From Chitinophaga sp. H8 (GTDB taxonomy: Bacteria; Bacteroidota; Bacteroidia; Chitinophagales; Chitinophagaceae): a stretch of 64,000 nucleotides of DNA. The translations under genes and the position numbers were made by a program. The notes below the pieces were generated by a model. It searched no databases. It was not told the DNA's origin and worked only from the letters and a program-made list of their open reading frames with translations. The number at the start of each line of letters is the position of its first letter. Positions within the stretch are counted from its first letter, which is position 1. Shown piece by piece: positions 8,203-17,036 of this stretch. The stretch spans positions 3,038,001 to 3,102,000 of the forward strand of contig NZ_JBEXAC010000001.1 in the NCBI RefSeq assembly GCF_040567655.1, given 5' to 3'.

Positions 8203-9669
8203 CTATTTTCTGTGATAAATAATGGTATCTGTGGGCAGGCGTTGTAATACATACCCGCCTGTATCCACCTGTAATTTGGGGAGATGTGCCTTCAATGCCA
8301 GTATGGCTTTGTCTGAAATAGCGGTTTTATATACATACAGGCGTTGCAGAGAGTTTACCTGCTGTAATGCGGCAATGCCATCGTCTGTAATTTTAGTGCC
8401 GAATAAATTAAGATAACGCAGGGTACGGTTACCGGCTAATTCACGTATGCCCGTATCAGTAATGGCAGTATGTTCCAGATGTAACCGGGTGAGGTTAGGA
8501 AGTTGTCCGATCGTTTTAAGGCTTGCATCTGTTATCTGTGTATTGCCCATTTTCAGCCACGCGATCTGCTTTTTGAGTGGTAATAATAATGCCACATCCT
8601 GATCGTTGAACTGAGCGGCGTTCACAAAGTTCAATTGCAGATAATTGCTGCTGGCACCCACCGGCATTACCTTTACGTCCTTACGTTCCAGCACATGCAT
8701 ATCTTTCTCGGCAGCTGCTGCCACGGCTGTTTCGGGGATATCTACCCCCTCTTTGCCGGATGCTTCCAGAGCAGCGAGCATAGGCTGTATATTAACGGGC
8801 ACCTCCAATTCCTTTACCTGCTTGTTAAATGGTGCGCCGGATGCAATCCACCATTCCAGCAAGGCGGCCTGGTGCAGGCTTAACTGTGGTTTCCCCTTTG
8901 GCGGCATATGCTTCTCCTCTTCTTCGGCCAGCATGATCCGTTTAAATAATTCACTCTGCATAGGGGCACCAGGCTTTAATGCAGGTCCATGCTCCCCTCC
9001 TTTTGCCAGCAAGGTACTGTCGTCCAGCCTTAAACCTCCCTTTTGTTTTTCAGTATTATGGCAGCTATAGCAACGTTGAGATAAAATAGGTTGTACAATA
9101 TCCTGGTACACCTGTGCTTCCGACACCTGAGCAATTACCGGCATAGCAGTGGCAGCCGTGGCTGTTCCAGCGCCCGTCAGCTTACGTAACGACTCCGGCA
9201 TAGCCTGTGTAAGATAATCACTGCCATGTGTAAGCGATCCTCCATAATGCCCGGCAGCAGATAATAACAATACCATTCCCCCCGCCAATGGTAAGTTCCA
9301 TTTTTTCAGGAAATAAAACTGTGTGGCACCGCTGAGTTTTCTGCTGATCCACAACAAAAGGGAAATCACCGCTACCCCGATGCCCAGCCATTTATGCCAG
9401 CTTAATAAGGATTCATCATACCCTCCGGAAGAAGACAACAGATACCCTGCTATACACGATGCTATGGCGGCGAGCATTCCGGCAAATAGTACCGGCGATA
9501 TCGCCGCCTGTAGATAGGCATAGGCGGGCTTCCTCCCCAGCCATTCAAGGATAAACACCACCAGCAATATGCCAATAGGTAAGTGTACCAGTAAAGGATG
9601 TGAACGGCCAATAAACAATTCCCAGTTGCCGGGTGCAGTGGCCTGTAATAAAAAGAAATGCGCCGTCAT
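8203..9669 (-). CDS. DUF2231 membrane protein fused to planctomycete-type cytochrome c and leucine-rich repeats
   Basis: Predicted inner-membrane haem protein. The N-terminal 150 residues hold about four hydrophobic helices of DUF2231 type (SHPLLVHLPIGILLVVFILEWLG, then further helices). A periplasmic planctomycete cytochrome c domain follows with a C-Y-S-C-H haem motif near 200-204 and the MPPKGKPQLS segment that may supply the axial Met. The C-terminus (about 345-465) has four or five short leucine-rich repeats of 23-24 residues (LPNLTRLHLEHTAITDTGI, TLRYLNLFGTKITDDGI). I take ATG at 9669: it overlaps the upstream stop as TAATG, a coupling arrangement; an upstream ATG at 9723 would add 18 residues inside the previous gene. 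Last gene of a four-gene set with DUF1549/DUF1553 and DUF1501 proteins. Electron partner and substrate unknown. Confidence 0.85.
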   Translation of the reverse strand: MTAHFFLLQATAPGNWELFIGRSHPLLVHLPIGILLVVFILEWLGRKPAYAYLQAAISPVLFAGMLAAIASCIAGYLLSSSGGYDESLLSWHKWLGIGVAVISLLLWISRKLSGATQFYFLKKWNLPLAGGMVLLLSAAGHYGGSLTHGSDYLTQAMPESLRKLTGAGTATAATAMPVIAQVSEAQVYQDIVQPILSQRCYSCHNTEKQKGGLRLDDSTLLAKGGEHGPALKPGAPMQSELFKRIMLAEEEEKHMPPKGKPQLSLHQAALLEWWIASGAPFNKQVKELEVPVNIQPMLAALEASGKEGVDIPETAVAAAAEKDMHVLERKDVKVMPVGASSNYLQLNFVNAAQFNDQDVALLLPLKKQIAWLKMGNTQITDASLKTIGQLPNLTRLHLEHTAITDTGIRELAGNRTLRYLNLFGTKITDDGIAALQQVNSLQRLYVYKTAISDKAILALKAHLPKLQVDTGGYVLQRLPTDTIIYHRK

Positions 9670-10601
9670 TAATGGTTGTATCGTTGCTTTAATAAATTCA
9701 TCATATACACATTCACCTCCCACTGATTAGCTACCGGCTGGCGGGTATAAGGCAAGGCAGGCATATAGTCTGCCGGACCAAATTCCGTGAGAACGGTCAT
9801 GAGCTGCCCATCGGCTTTTTTACGTGCCATCACCTGGTCCCACCAGCTCAGGTGTGCTTTTACGGTGGCCTCCCATTCCGGTGCACGCGGGTCATTTACC
9901 TGCGGTCCTTCCGGATGCCCAATACGGGCATGGATATGCCCGGTACGTGCCAGCGCCAGCTTTACGGTGGCTTCCTGGTCCTGCAACAGGCTTTCATGTA
10001 CATTGCACCAATGAGAGATGTCCAGCGTAAGCTGTAATCCCGGTATTTTCTCCAGGTACTCCCTGGCCACATGGGCGGCAAACAGGATACGGGAACGATG
10101 CGTTTCATGATACACAGGAATACCTGTGCTGGCAGCGACTTTTACCGTAAGGTCAATGAAATCCCGGTTCTGTGCAAAGGTGAAATAATCACGACCGGAA
10201 TGACAATTGATATACAGCGGGCGCTGTTTATTTTGCGAGGTAGCCGCCAGCAACGCTTCCCGGAATTGTTTTAAATGGGTGGCAGGATCACTGCTGCTGC
10301 CGCCACATAAAAAACCTACTTCCAGCTGATGTTGCTGCAAAGCGGCAAACAACGCTTCCTGTGCTTTTGTATCGGACGTCCACCATACTTCAATCCCATC
10401 ATATCCCGCAGCTTTGGCCCGGGCGCAAAAAGCATCAGTAGTGCCCTCAAAACCCCAGTTGGTAGCCATAAACTTCAATTGGAAACCGGCAGCTGCGGGT
10501 TGCCGGTCAATGGGTAATGCAGTGGCTGATAATACCGGTAATAAGAAGGATGCTCCTAAAAGCGAGCTGCGCTGTAAAAAATCTCTGCGGTCAATGTTCA
10601 T
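9669..10601 (-). CDS. Tat-exported sugar phosphate isomerase/epimerase-like TIM-barrel protein
   Basis: Xylose-isomerase-like TIM barrel (AP_endonuc_2 superfamily), 310 residues, predicted periplasmic. A twin-arginine signal is visible at residues 5-9 (RRDFL) followed by a hydrophobic stretch. Probable metal ligands lie in YHETHRSR, LDISHW, HIHARIG and the late TEFGPADY segment. The family isomerises, epimerises or cleaves sugars and inositols; the exact reaction cannot be assigned. It sits 33 bp after the DUF1501 gene and is translationally coupled to the cytochrome gene, so it belongs to the planctomycete-type set, which in other Bacteroidetes occurs in carbohydrate catabolic loci. Confidence 0.85.
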   Translation of the reverse strand: MNIDRRDFLQRSSLLGASFLLPVLSATALPIDRQPAAAGFQLKFMATNWGFEGTTDAFCARAKAAGYDGIEVWWTSDTKAQEALFAALQQHQLEVGFLCGGSSSDPATHLKQFREALLAATSQNKQRPLYINCHSGRDYFTFAQNRDFIDLTVKVAASTGIPVYHETHRSRILFAAHVAREYLEKIPGLQLTLDISHWCNVHESLLQDQEATVKLALARTGHIHARIGHPEGPQVNDPRAPEWEATVKAHLSWWDQVMARKKADGQLMTVLTEFGPADYMPALPYTRQPVANQWEVNVYMMNLLKQRYNH

Positions 10602-10634
10602 GTAGTCTATACGTATGCCAGCTAATGGCTATGC

Positions 10635-12125
10635 TTAAGCAATAATTTCGTGAATTACTTTTCCAGCTACATCTGTCAGCCGGAAAGGCCGCCCCTGAAA
10701 CTGGTAGATCAGTTTTTCATGGTCAAAACCCAACTGATGCAGGATGGTGGCATGTACATCGTGAATGTCTACTTTGCCATTGATCGCAGAAAAACCAATT
10801 TCATCCGTCTCTCCCCACGTAGTCCCCTGCTTGATACCTCCGCCTGCCATCCAGATAGTAAAGGCTTCTGTATGATGATCCCGGCCAAAGAAAGGCATCT
10901 GCTTGCCCTCCCGGTTTTCCTGCATCGGTGTACGGCCAAATTCTCCCCCCCAAACTACCAGGGTTTCATCCAGCAGTCCTCTTTGTTTCAGGTCCTGCAA
11001 CAAGGCTACTACCGGACGGTCTATTTCCCGGCACTTGTTACGCAACCCCAGATCTACCGCTGTACTTTCATCCGTACCATGGCTATCCCACCCCCAGTCA
11101 AATAACTGTACAAAACGAACCCCCTTCTCTACCAGCTTACGTGCCAGCAAACAATTATTGGCAAAGGATTCCTTTCCCGGCTCTGTGCCATACATCTCAT
11201 GGATATATGCCGGCTCATTATTGATGTTCATCACATCGGGCACGGATATCTGCATTTTATATGCCAGCTCATACTGGGAAATACGGGATAAGGTTTCCGG
11301 ATCCTGGAATGCTTCATATTCCTGCCGGTTAATTTCATTGATGGCTTTCAGCGATTCTTTCCGCATATCCCGGTCTACTCCTTCAGGATCACTGATGTAT
11401 AATACCGGTTCTCCTTTCGACCGGCATTGTACGCCCTGGTATACGGAAGGTAAAAATCCGCTTCCCCATACACTCTTCCCGGCATCCGGTGTTTTACCTC
11501 CGGAGGTAAGCACCACAAAACCAGGCAGGTTACTGTTTTCAGAACCCAGGCCATAAGTTACCCAGGAACCTATACTCGGACGGCCCAGCCTCGGACTACC
11601 CGTATGCATAAACAACTGGGCGGGCCCGTGATTAAACTGGTCTGTCTGCACCCCTTTCAGGAAACTGATATCATCTGCTACTGTAGTCAGATGGGGCAGC
11701 ATGTCTGAGATCCAGGCACGGGACTCTCCATGTTGTTTAAACACCGCCTGCGGTCCCAACATCTTGGGAATACCCCGGATAAAGGCAAACCGCTTTCCGG
11801 CCAATATAGATGGCGGGCATAACTGATCATGCAACTTCTGCAACTCCGGCTTGTAATCAAACAGCTCCAGCTGGGAAGGCGACCCTGCCATATGCAGGTA
11901 AATCACACTTTTGGCCTTTCCCGGAAAATGCGGCACCTTGGGGGCCAAAGGATTCAAACTATCCGCCAATGCACTTTCCTTACTATTAGAAAACACATTA
12001 CAACCTCCCAGCAAGGAGCCTAATGCGGCAGCTCCCAAGCCTGTCACACAATCCTTCAAAAAGTGCCGCCGGGTTAAAAATTGCAGCGCCTGGTGGTTTG
12101 CTTCGTTAATCAGTTTTTGAGACAT
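10635..12125 (-). CDS. DUF1501 family Tat-exported protein (sulfatase-like fold)
   Basis: A 496-residue protein of the DUF1501 family, related in fold to alkaline phosphatases and sulfatases; function not established. A twin-arginine motif (RRHFLKD, 19-25) precedes a hydrophobic segment ending in GGC near residue 42, so it may be a Tat-exported lipoprotein. Family landmarks include SVIYLHMAGSPSQLELFDYKP, the QTDQFNHGPAQLFMHTG segment, FDWGWDSHG, VVWGGEFGRTPM and GRDHH, where Asp and His residues could bind metal. DUF1501 genes almost always pair with DUF1549/DUF1553 genes, as here (upstream neighbour across an inverted repeat). Confidence 0.92.
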   Translation of the reverse strand: MSQKLINEANHQALQFLTRRHFLKDCVTGLGAAALGSLLGGCNVFSNSKESALADSLNPLAPKVPHFPGKAKSVIYLHMAGSPSQLELFDYKPELQKLHDQLCPPSILAGKRFAFIRGIPKMLGPQAVFKQHGESRAWISDMLPHLTTVADDISFLKGVQTDQFNHGPAQLFMHTGSPRLGRPSIGSWVTYGLGSENSNLPGFVVLTSGGKTPDAGKSVWGSGFLPSVYQGVQCRSKGEPVLYISDPEGVDRDMRKESLKAINEINRQEYEAFQDPETLSRISQYELAYKMQISVPDVMNINNEPAYIHEMYGTEPGKESFANNCLLARKLVEKGVRFVQLFDWGWDSHGTDESTAVDLGLRNKCREIDRPVVALLQDLKQRGLLDETLVVWGGEFGRTPMQENREGKQMPFFGRDHHTEAFTIWMAGGGIKQGTTWGETDEIGFSAINGKVDIHDVHATILHQLGFDHEKLIYQFQGRPFRLTDVAGKVIHEIIA

Positions 12126-12132
12126 TTTTTTG

Positions 12133-12264
12133 AGCTTTTAGCTGTTAGCTGTTGGCTATTAGCTATTGTGTTTTGTTTTTTGCTGTTGTCTATTATGTTA
12201 TATTCTTGAGCTGTTGGTTATTTGTTTTACTTAGCTAAGAGCTAACTGCTAATAGCTAAAAGCT
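12133..12264. repeat. Inverted heptamer-array element, copy B
   Basis: The left arm 12133-12166 consists of tandem units AGCTTTT, AGCTGTT, AGCTGTT, GGCTATT, AGCTATT; the right arm 12231-12264 is the imperfect reverse complement (AGCTAAG, AGCTAAC, TGCTAAT, AGCTAAA, AGCT). It starts 7 bp from the DUF1501 start codon and ends 7 bp from the stop of the DUF1549/DUF1553 gene. The central 64 bp is T-rich and does not match the central part of copy A. On RNA it would form a stem of about 33 bp. Confidence 0.9.
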
Positions 12265-12271
12265 GTTTTGA

Positions 12272-15025
12272 TCAGCTTTTCGACAAAAATTCATCCAGGT
12301 TCATAATAGCATTTGCCACCATTACCAGTGCCGCATTGTGTGGCAGCGCTGTTTCGCCCTGCAGTAATTTCTTAGCGGCTTCCGGTTGTGCGCCATAACG
12401 CTTGTAGGCATCCTGGTAAAGCTTTTCCAATACCTGCAGCTTGGCGGCAGATATATCTGTAAACAAGGCTGCTTTATACCCTTCCCTGATACACACAGCT
12501 GCATCCTTGCCTCCTTTCTTTACCATCACATCTGCCAGATGCCTGGCTGCTTCCATAAATACCGGGTCATTGAGTGTAGATAATGCCTGTAATGGCGTGT
12601 TGGTCCGGATACGGCGCTGCAGGCATACTTCCCTGCTGGAACCATCAAAGGTGATGAAGGATGGATACGGGCTGGTACGCTTCAGGAAAGTATAAATAGC
12701 TCTGCGGTAACGGTCTTCTCCTTCGCTGGTTTTCCATTCTTCTCCGCTGTATACACTTTGCCATACCCCATCCGGCTGCCAGGGCATTACCCCAGGGCCT
12801 CCCATTTTGCTGCTCAGTAATCCGCATACGGCCAATGCCTGATCCCGTACCTGTTCGGCAGTAAGGCGGAAACGCGGTCCCCGTGCCAGCAAACGGTTGG
12901 CAGGATCCTTGTCTGTCAATGCTTTGGTAGCCCGTGCATCCTGGCGATAGGTAGCACTCATCACCATATCTTTCAGCAGTTTTTTGCTGCTCCAGTGGTG
13001 CGTATTCATATACCGGTAAGCCAGCCAGTCCAGCAGCTCCGGATGCGAAGGCGCAAATCCCTGAGAACCAAAATCTTCAATGGTTTCTACGATGCCTATT
13101 CCGAACAACTGCTCCCAAAAACGGTTTACCATTACGCGGGCGGTGAGTGGATTATCCTTACTCACCAGCCATTGTGCAAACCCCAGGCGGTTCTTAGGTG
13201 CGTTCTTAGGAAAGGGGTTGAATGCTTCCGGTACACCCGGCGTTACGGTATCACCTTTTACCAGCCAGTTACCCCGTTCGAAGATCTGCGTGGTACGGAA
13301 CTGGTCAGGTGTATTTTCTACCATCACCGGCACTCCATCCACCCAGGTATTTACCAGCTGCATATATTTTTCGTCTACTTCCTTATAACCTGGTAAGCCT
13401 TTACCAGGGAGACTGCCTCTGAAGGTGAGCCATTCTATGCCACATACCCCTTGTGCCGGCGCCAGCGAAGCATTCCGGAAAATGAAAAACAGATCATGTT
13501 TGCCTGCAGTAGCCTGCAATGGAATGGCCATCGCCTGGGTTCCTTTTGTAACAGGAAGTGCCTGCCTGGCCAGGACATTTCCTTTCACACTATCCAGCCG
13601 GATTTCTATACTGCCGCCGGCATTGCCGGTCCAGTAGTTGATGATCATATCCGTTACACCGTCCAGCCGGATTTGTTTCAACCGGCAGCTGCCATTATTG
13701 TTAACACTCAGCCATTTCCCGTCGGCCAGCTCTCCATTCTGGAACTGGTCACAGCTATGAGGATGAATTTTAGGCTCCAGGGTTTTCAAAAAGCCTAATG
13801 CTGCTTTCTGCGCAGGCTGGTCTATTCCCTGCTGCTTCATCCAGGCAGCGATCTCATCTACCTCTTTCTTTTGCACTTCGTTATAAAATCGTAACACCGG
13901 ATGCTCTCCCGGTACATCTTCATCCCGGGTATTGTTAAAAAAGGCGATAGATTTATAATAGTCTTCAAACTTAATCGGATCGTATGGATGGCTATGGCAC
14001 TGCACACAGGCAAAAGTGGTGCTCTGCCATACATCCCAGGTAGTACCCACCCGGTCTATCACGGTAGCCGTACGGAACTCTTCATCATCAGTGCCACCTT
14101 CATCATTGTTCATCGTATTGCGGTGAAAGGCCGTAGCTATCAGTTGGTCATCCGTGGGGTCGGGCAACAAATCACCCGCCAGTTGCTCTATGGTAAACTG
14201 GTCAAATGGCATATCCCTGTTAAAGGCATTGATCACCCAATCCCGGTATCTCCACATCCGGCGACTCTGGTCTTTTTCATACCCTTTGGTATCCGAATAG
14301 CGGGCCAGGTCCAGCCACATCGCACCCCAGCGCTCTCCGTAACGGGGGGATGCCAGCAGGGTATCCACAATTTTCTCATAGGCGTTGGCACTGTTGTCTG
14401 CTAAAAACCGTTGCACCATTTCCGTAGTAGGCGGCAGGCCTGTCAGGTCCAGGCTTACCCGGCGCAATAAAGTGATTTTGTCTGCCTCTGCAGAAGGCTC
14501 CAGACTTTCTTGCTTTAGTTTATCCAGAATAAAATAATCAATATCATTTTTCGCCCATTGCTTTTCATCGCTGCCACCGAACAAACCGGCCCAGGAAGAA
14601 GATTTTGCGGGTACAGGTACATCCCGGGGTGGTTCATACGCCCAGTGTTTACCCCATGCTGCCCCCTGCTCTACCCACCGCGTCAGCACATCAATTTCTT
14701 CCTTGCTCAAAGGGGCATGTTTGTAAGGCATCCTTTCTTCGGGATCCTTACTGTGTAAGCGTTTTATAAATTCACTGCCGGCGGCATCCCCCGGAATAAT
14801 GGCGGGCTTCCCTGATTTTGTGACGCCCAGGGCTTCTTCACGGAACAATACGCTGAATCCGCCACTTTGCTTAACGCCACCATGACAGGAAATACAATGT
14901 TTATTTAAAATGGGCTTTACATCTGCACTGTAATCTACTTTACGTCCGGATTGGCATCCGGGTAATGCCACATACAAAACAGGCACAGCTAATGCTAAAG
15001 CAATTACAATTCTGGTTGCGTTCAT
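12272..15025 (-). CDS. PSD1-type DUF1549/DUF1553 haem lipoprotein with CBM6-like insert
   Basis: Large exported protein (917 residues) of the planctomycete PSD1 type. It has a lipoprotein-like leader (LPGC, Cys24), a planctomycete cytochrome c domain with C-I-S-C-H at 44-48 and MPYKHAPLS, DUF1549 (about 150-370, LLRRVSLDLTGLPPT, PRYGERWGAMWLDLARYSDTKGYEKD, a second C-V-Q-C-H), a central segment resembling a carbohydrate-binding module 6 (about 440-515, GNAGGSIEIRLDSVKG), and C-terminal DUF1553 (FAQWLVSKDNPLTARVMVNRFWEQLFG, then FDGSSREVCLQRRIRTNTPLQAL). The haem and sugar-binding parts suggest oxidative processing of a carbohydrate, which is inference. First gene of the set. Confidence 0.92.
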   Translation of the reverse strand: MNATRIVIALALAVPVLYVALPGCQSGRKVDYSADVKPILNKHCISCHGGVKQSGGFSVLFREEALGVTKSGKPAIIPGDAAGSEFIKRLHSKDPEERMPYKHAPLSKEEIDVLTRWVEQGAAWGKHWAYEPPRDVPVPAKSSSWAGLFGGSDEKQWAKNDIDYFILDKLKQESLEPSAEADKITLLRRVSLDLTGLPPTTEMVQRFLADNSANAYEKIVDTLLASPRYGERWGAMWLDLARYSDTKGYEKDQSRRMWRYRDWVINAFNRDMPFDQFTIEQLAGDLLPDPTDDQLIATAFHRNTMNNDEGGTDDEEFRTATVIDRVGTTWDVWQSTTFACVQCHSHPYDPIKFEDYYKSIAFFNNTRDEDVPGEHPVLRFYNEVQKKEVDEIAAWMKQQGIDQPAQKAALGFLKTLEPKIHPHSCDQFQNGELADGKWLSVNNNGSCRLKQIRLDGVTDMIINYWTGNAGGSIEIRLDSVKGNVLARQALPVTKGTQAMAIPLQATAGKHDLFFIFRNASLAPAQGVCGIEWLTFRGSLPGKGLPGYKEVDEKYMQLVNTWVDGVPVMVENTPDQFRTTQIFERGNWLVKGDTVTPGVPEAFNPFPKNAPKNRLGFAQWLVSKDNPLTARVMVNRFWEQLFGIGIVETIEDFGSQGFAPSHPELLDWLAYRYMNTHHWSSKKLLKDMVMSATYRQDARATKALTDKDPANRLLARGPRFRLTAEQVRDQALAVCGLLSSKMGGPGVMPWQPDGVWQSVYSGEEWKTSEGEDRYRRAIYTFLKRTSPYPSFITFDGSSREVCLQRRIRTNTPLQALSTLNDPVFMEAARHLADVMVKKGGKDAAVCIREGYKAALFTDISAAKLQVLEKLYQDAYKRYGAQPEAAKKLLQGETALPHNAALVMVANAIMNLDEFLSKS

Positions 15026-15198
15026 AACGGGTTATCGTTTTGTTCACTGATGCGTCCTGCAGGGAGGATTCATCATTGAAAACTACACAATTACCTCATT
15101 TTTTTTCCAATTAAATTATGAGCGGAGTGCCAAATCAGTCAAATCGTTAAAATAACACTAAAGGTGGTCAATATATCATTGCACACCGGCCAAAGGTA

Positions 15199-16338
15199 TC
15201 AGAAAGGCCGGCCGGAAGTTGCCCTGATCAAGGGTTTTTGCAGAAAAGAAAAGGTTTTCAGGGTACGGAGCAACAGAGAGGTGACCTGATTTTGGCCAAA
15301 ATTGGCCTGGAGAAGACGGCCTGCCGCCAACCTGGTACCGAACTGCTTTTTCCAGGCAGTTGTATAGCGGCTTTCCAGGGCGTCCCGGGAAATGCGGTGT
15401 GATAAAAAGTCCTGAATAGCCAGGAAAGCCAATTTTGAGGCATGAAAAGCCATACTCATCCCATTACCGCATAACGGGGTGATCAGTCCTGCGGCATCTC
15501 CCAATAACAACACATGATCCCATACCTGCTCTTTCTGCTGAAAACTGATCTGTGAAATGGCTAATGGCTGCTGCCATAAAAAAGTGGCTTCCGTAAAAAT
15601 CTTTTTCAGATGCGGGTTCTGCATCAGGATATCGTGCTCCATCCTTTTAATATCATTACCGGACTGCTGCAGATTACCTGCGCGGGTCAGATAACATAAA
15701 CACGATTTCCCCTCTTCAATATTGGAGATACCACAATAACCATCCCGGAAGTTATGCAGGGCTATCAGGGAGGAAGGCCAGGGATATTCAATGTGATACT
15801 TAATCCCCATATAGTTGTTAAGGGATTTTTTCTGTGCCAGGACAAAATCCCTTTCCGACCTGATATCTATATTGCTGCGCTTTCCCCAGGCACCACATAC
15901 CACTTTTGCGGTATATTGCTCCTGCTGCGTTTGCACCCGGAAGTGGTCATTGATAAACAGTACATGGTCGGCCTTCGTTTTGGTCAGCACCGGTATACCG
16001 GCATCCATAGCAATACCTGCCAGGGCAGCATCCAGCTTATACCGGCTGATACCAAAGCCGCCCGGTGACAGTGAAGTATGTAATGTGTGCCCTTTGATAT
16101 CTGTTACCTCCAGCTGCGCAATCCGGGGCAGCGCCATACCATCCAATGGCAATCCCAGCCGTTCCAGGAAGGGCTTGCTTTCCATACTGACATACTCCCC
16201 ACATACCTTATGACGGGGATAGGCGTCCTTTTCTATCACCAGCACCCTGCAGGGTAGTTGATGCAACTGTATGGCCAGCGCCAGCCCTGCGAGGCCACCA
16301 CCGATGATAATCACATCATAATCAGTTGCACTATTCAT
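15199..16338 (-). CDS. FAD-dependent oxidoreductase (geranylgeranyl-reductase / aromatic hydroxylase-like)
   Basis: Flavoprotein of about 379 residues with an N-terminal FAD Rossmann motif (DVIIIGGGLAGLALA), the VCGEYVS segment typical of the geranylgeranyl reductase branch, and a second FAD motif LLLGDAAGLITPLCGNGMSMA. It is last in a coupled operon with type III PKS, methyltransferase and UbiA. By analogy to the Streptomyces griseus srsABC operon (PKS, methyltransferase, flavin hydroxylase) it may hydroxylate or otherwise oxidise/reduce the polyketide product; reduction of a prenyl chain is the alternative. I chose ATG 16338, which overlaps the methyltransferase stop as ATGA; an upstream ATG at 16371 would overlap by 37 bp. 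Confidence 0.83.
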   Translation of the reverse strand: MNSATDYDVIIIGGGLAGLALAIQLHQLPCRVLVIEKDAYPRHKVCGEYVSMESKPFLERLGLPLDGMALPRIAQLEVTDIKGHTLHTSLSPGGFGISRYKLDAALAGIAMDAGIPVLTKTKADHVLFINDHFRVQTQQEQYTAKVVCGAWGKRSNIDIRSERDFVLAQKKSLNNYMGIKYHIEYPWPSSLIALHNFRDGYCGISNIEEGKSCLCYLTRAGNLQQSGNDIKRMEHDILMQNPHLKKIFTEATFLWQQPLAISQISFQQKEQVWDHVLLLGDAAGLITPLCGNGMSMAFHASKLAFLAIQDFLSHRISRDALESRYTTAWKKQFGTRLAAGRLLQANFGQNQVTSLLLRTLKTFSFLQKPLIRATSGRPF

Positions 16339-17036
16339 TTTTTCACACAAATAAGATAACGGAATGCCCACTGCCAGCTGATCATAGCGGGAGTAACCTG
16401 TGCCTGCGCTAATAACCTGGTCCAGTCGCGCTTTACAAAACCACGCTTTACGGATAAAGGAGCGTCATGCTTCACCAGATAAGACTTAGAAAAACAGCGG
16501 GTTAACAGACGGATTGCCTGATAAGCTACGGGATGCCGGTGCAGGTCATTGATGAAAAACCCGATCCGGCTGTTTTGATATAACCATTGCAGTTGTGCTA
16601 CCAGCTCTTCATCCGTAAAATGGTGACAAAACAAAGAGGAGTAAACAATATCCGGCGGTATATCCCATTGCACCTCCCGGTAGTCACTGCAAATCCAGGT
16701 AGCTTTCATTGTAGCTCCATATGCCTGCCTGGCAAAGGTGATACAGGCGGGTTTCATATCCACCCCTATCAGCTGAAAGGGAATCTTTTTCTGCTGCAAA
16801 AACCGCTGGATGGCAAAGAGGTTATCTCCTCCCCCGCAACCAATTTCAGCAATGGTAACGATACCATTTACAGCGGCTTTTTCCAGCAGGTACGACAATC
16901 CCCTGCGGGTAACAGCATGCCCGCCCAACAAAGTATTCACCTTGTTCAGTTCCTGCATATTCACCACGATATCCTTAAAAGGAACATCCGGATCATCCAG
17001 CAGCTCTTTTTCATATGACCGTTGGCGTAAGCTCAT
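16335..17036 (-). CDS. Class I SAM-dependent methyltransferase of the type III PKS operon
   Basis: A 233-residue protein with a clear SAM motif I (IAEIGCGGGDN, about 62-72), motif II region LIGVDMKPACITFARQ, and a post-motif YSSLFCHHFTDEEL. The likely job is O- or C-methylation of the polyketide, as in two- and three-gene PKS/methyltransferase operons (bpsAB, srsAB). The start at 17036 overlaps the PKS stop as ATGA, and the stop overlaps the next start as ATGA, so the operon is strongly translationally coupled. An upstream ATG at 17129 would extend into the PKS gene and is rejected. Confidence 0.85.
   Translation of the reverse strand: MSLRQRSYEKELLDDPDVPFKDIVVNMQELNKVNTLLGGHAVTRRGLSYLLEKAAVNGIVTIAEIGCGGGDNLFAIQRFLQQKKIPFQLIGVDMKPACITFARQAYGATMKATWICSDYREVQWDIPPDIVYSSLFCHHFTDEELVAQLQWLYQNSRIGFFINDLHRHPVAYQAIRLLTRCFSKSYLVKHDAPLSVKRGFVKRDWTRLLAQAQVTPAMISWQWAFRYLICVKK

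Noticed and set aside
10903..11556. 217-codon plus-strand open frame
   Set aside because: It lies wholly antisense to the well-supported DUF1501 gene, has no domain or signal, and a Ser/Pro/Arg-rich composition typical of reverse-frame translation.
15186..15211. CCGGCC/GGCCGG inverted repeat at the stop of the FAD oxidoreductase gene
   Set aside because: It is short, spans the stop codon and lacks a T-run, so a terminator call would be unsupported.
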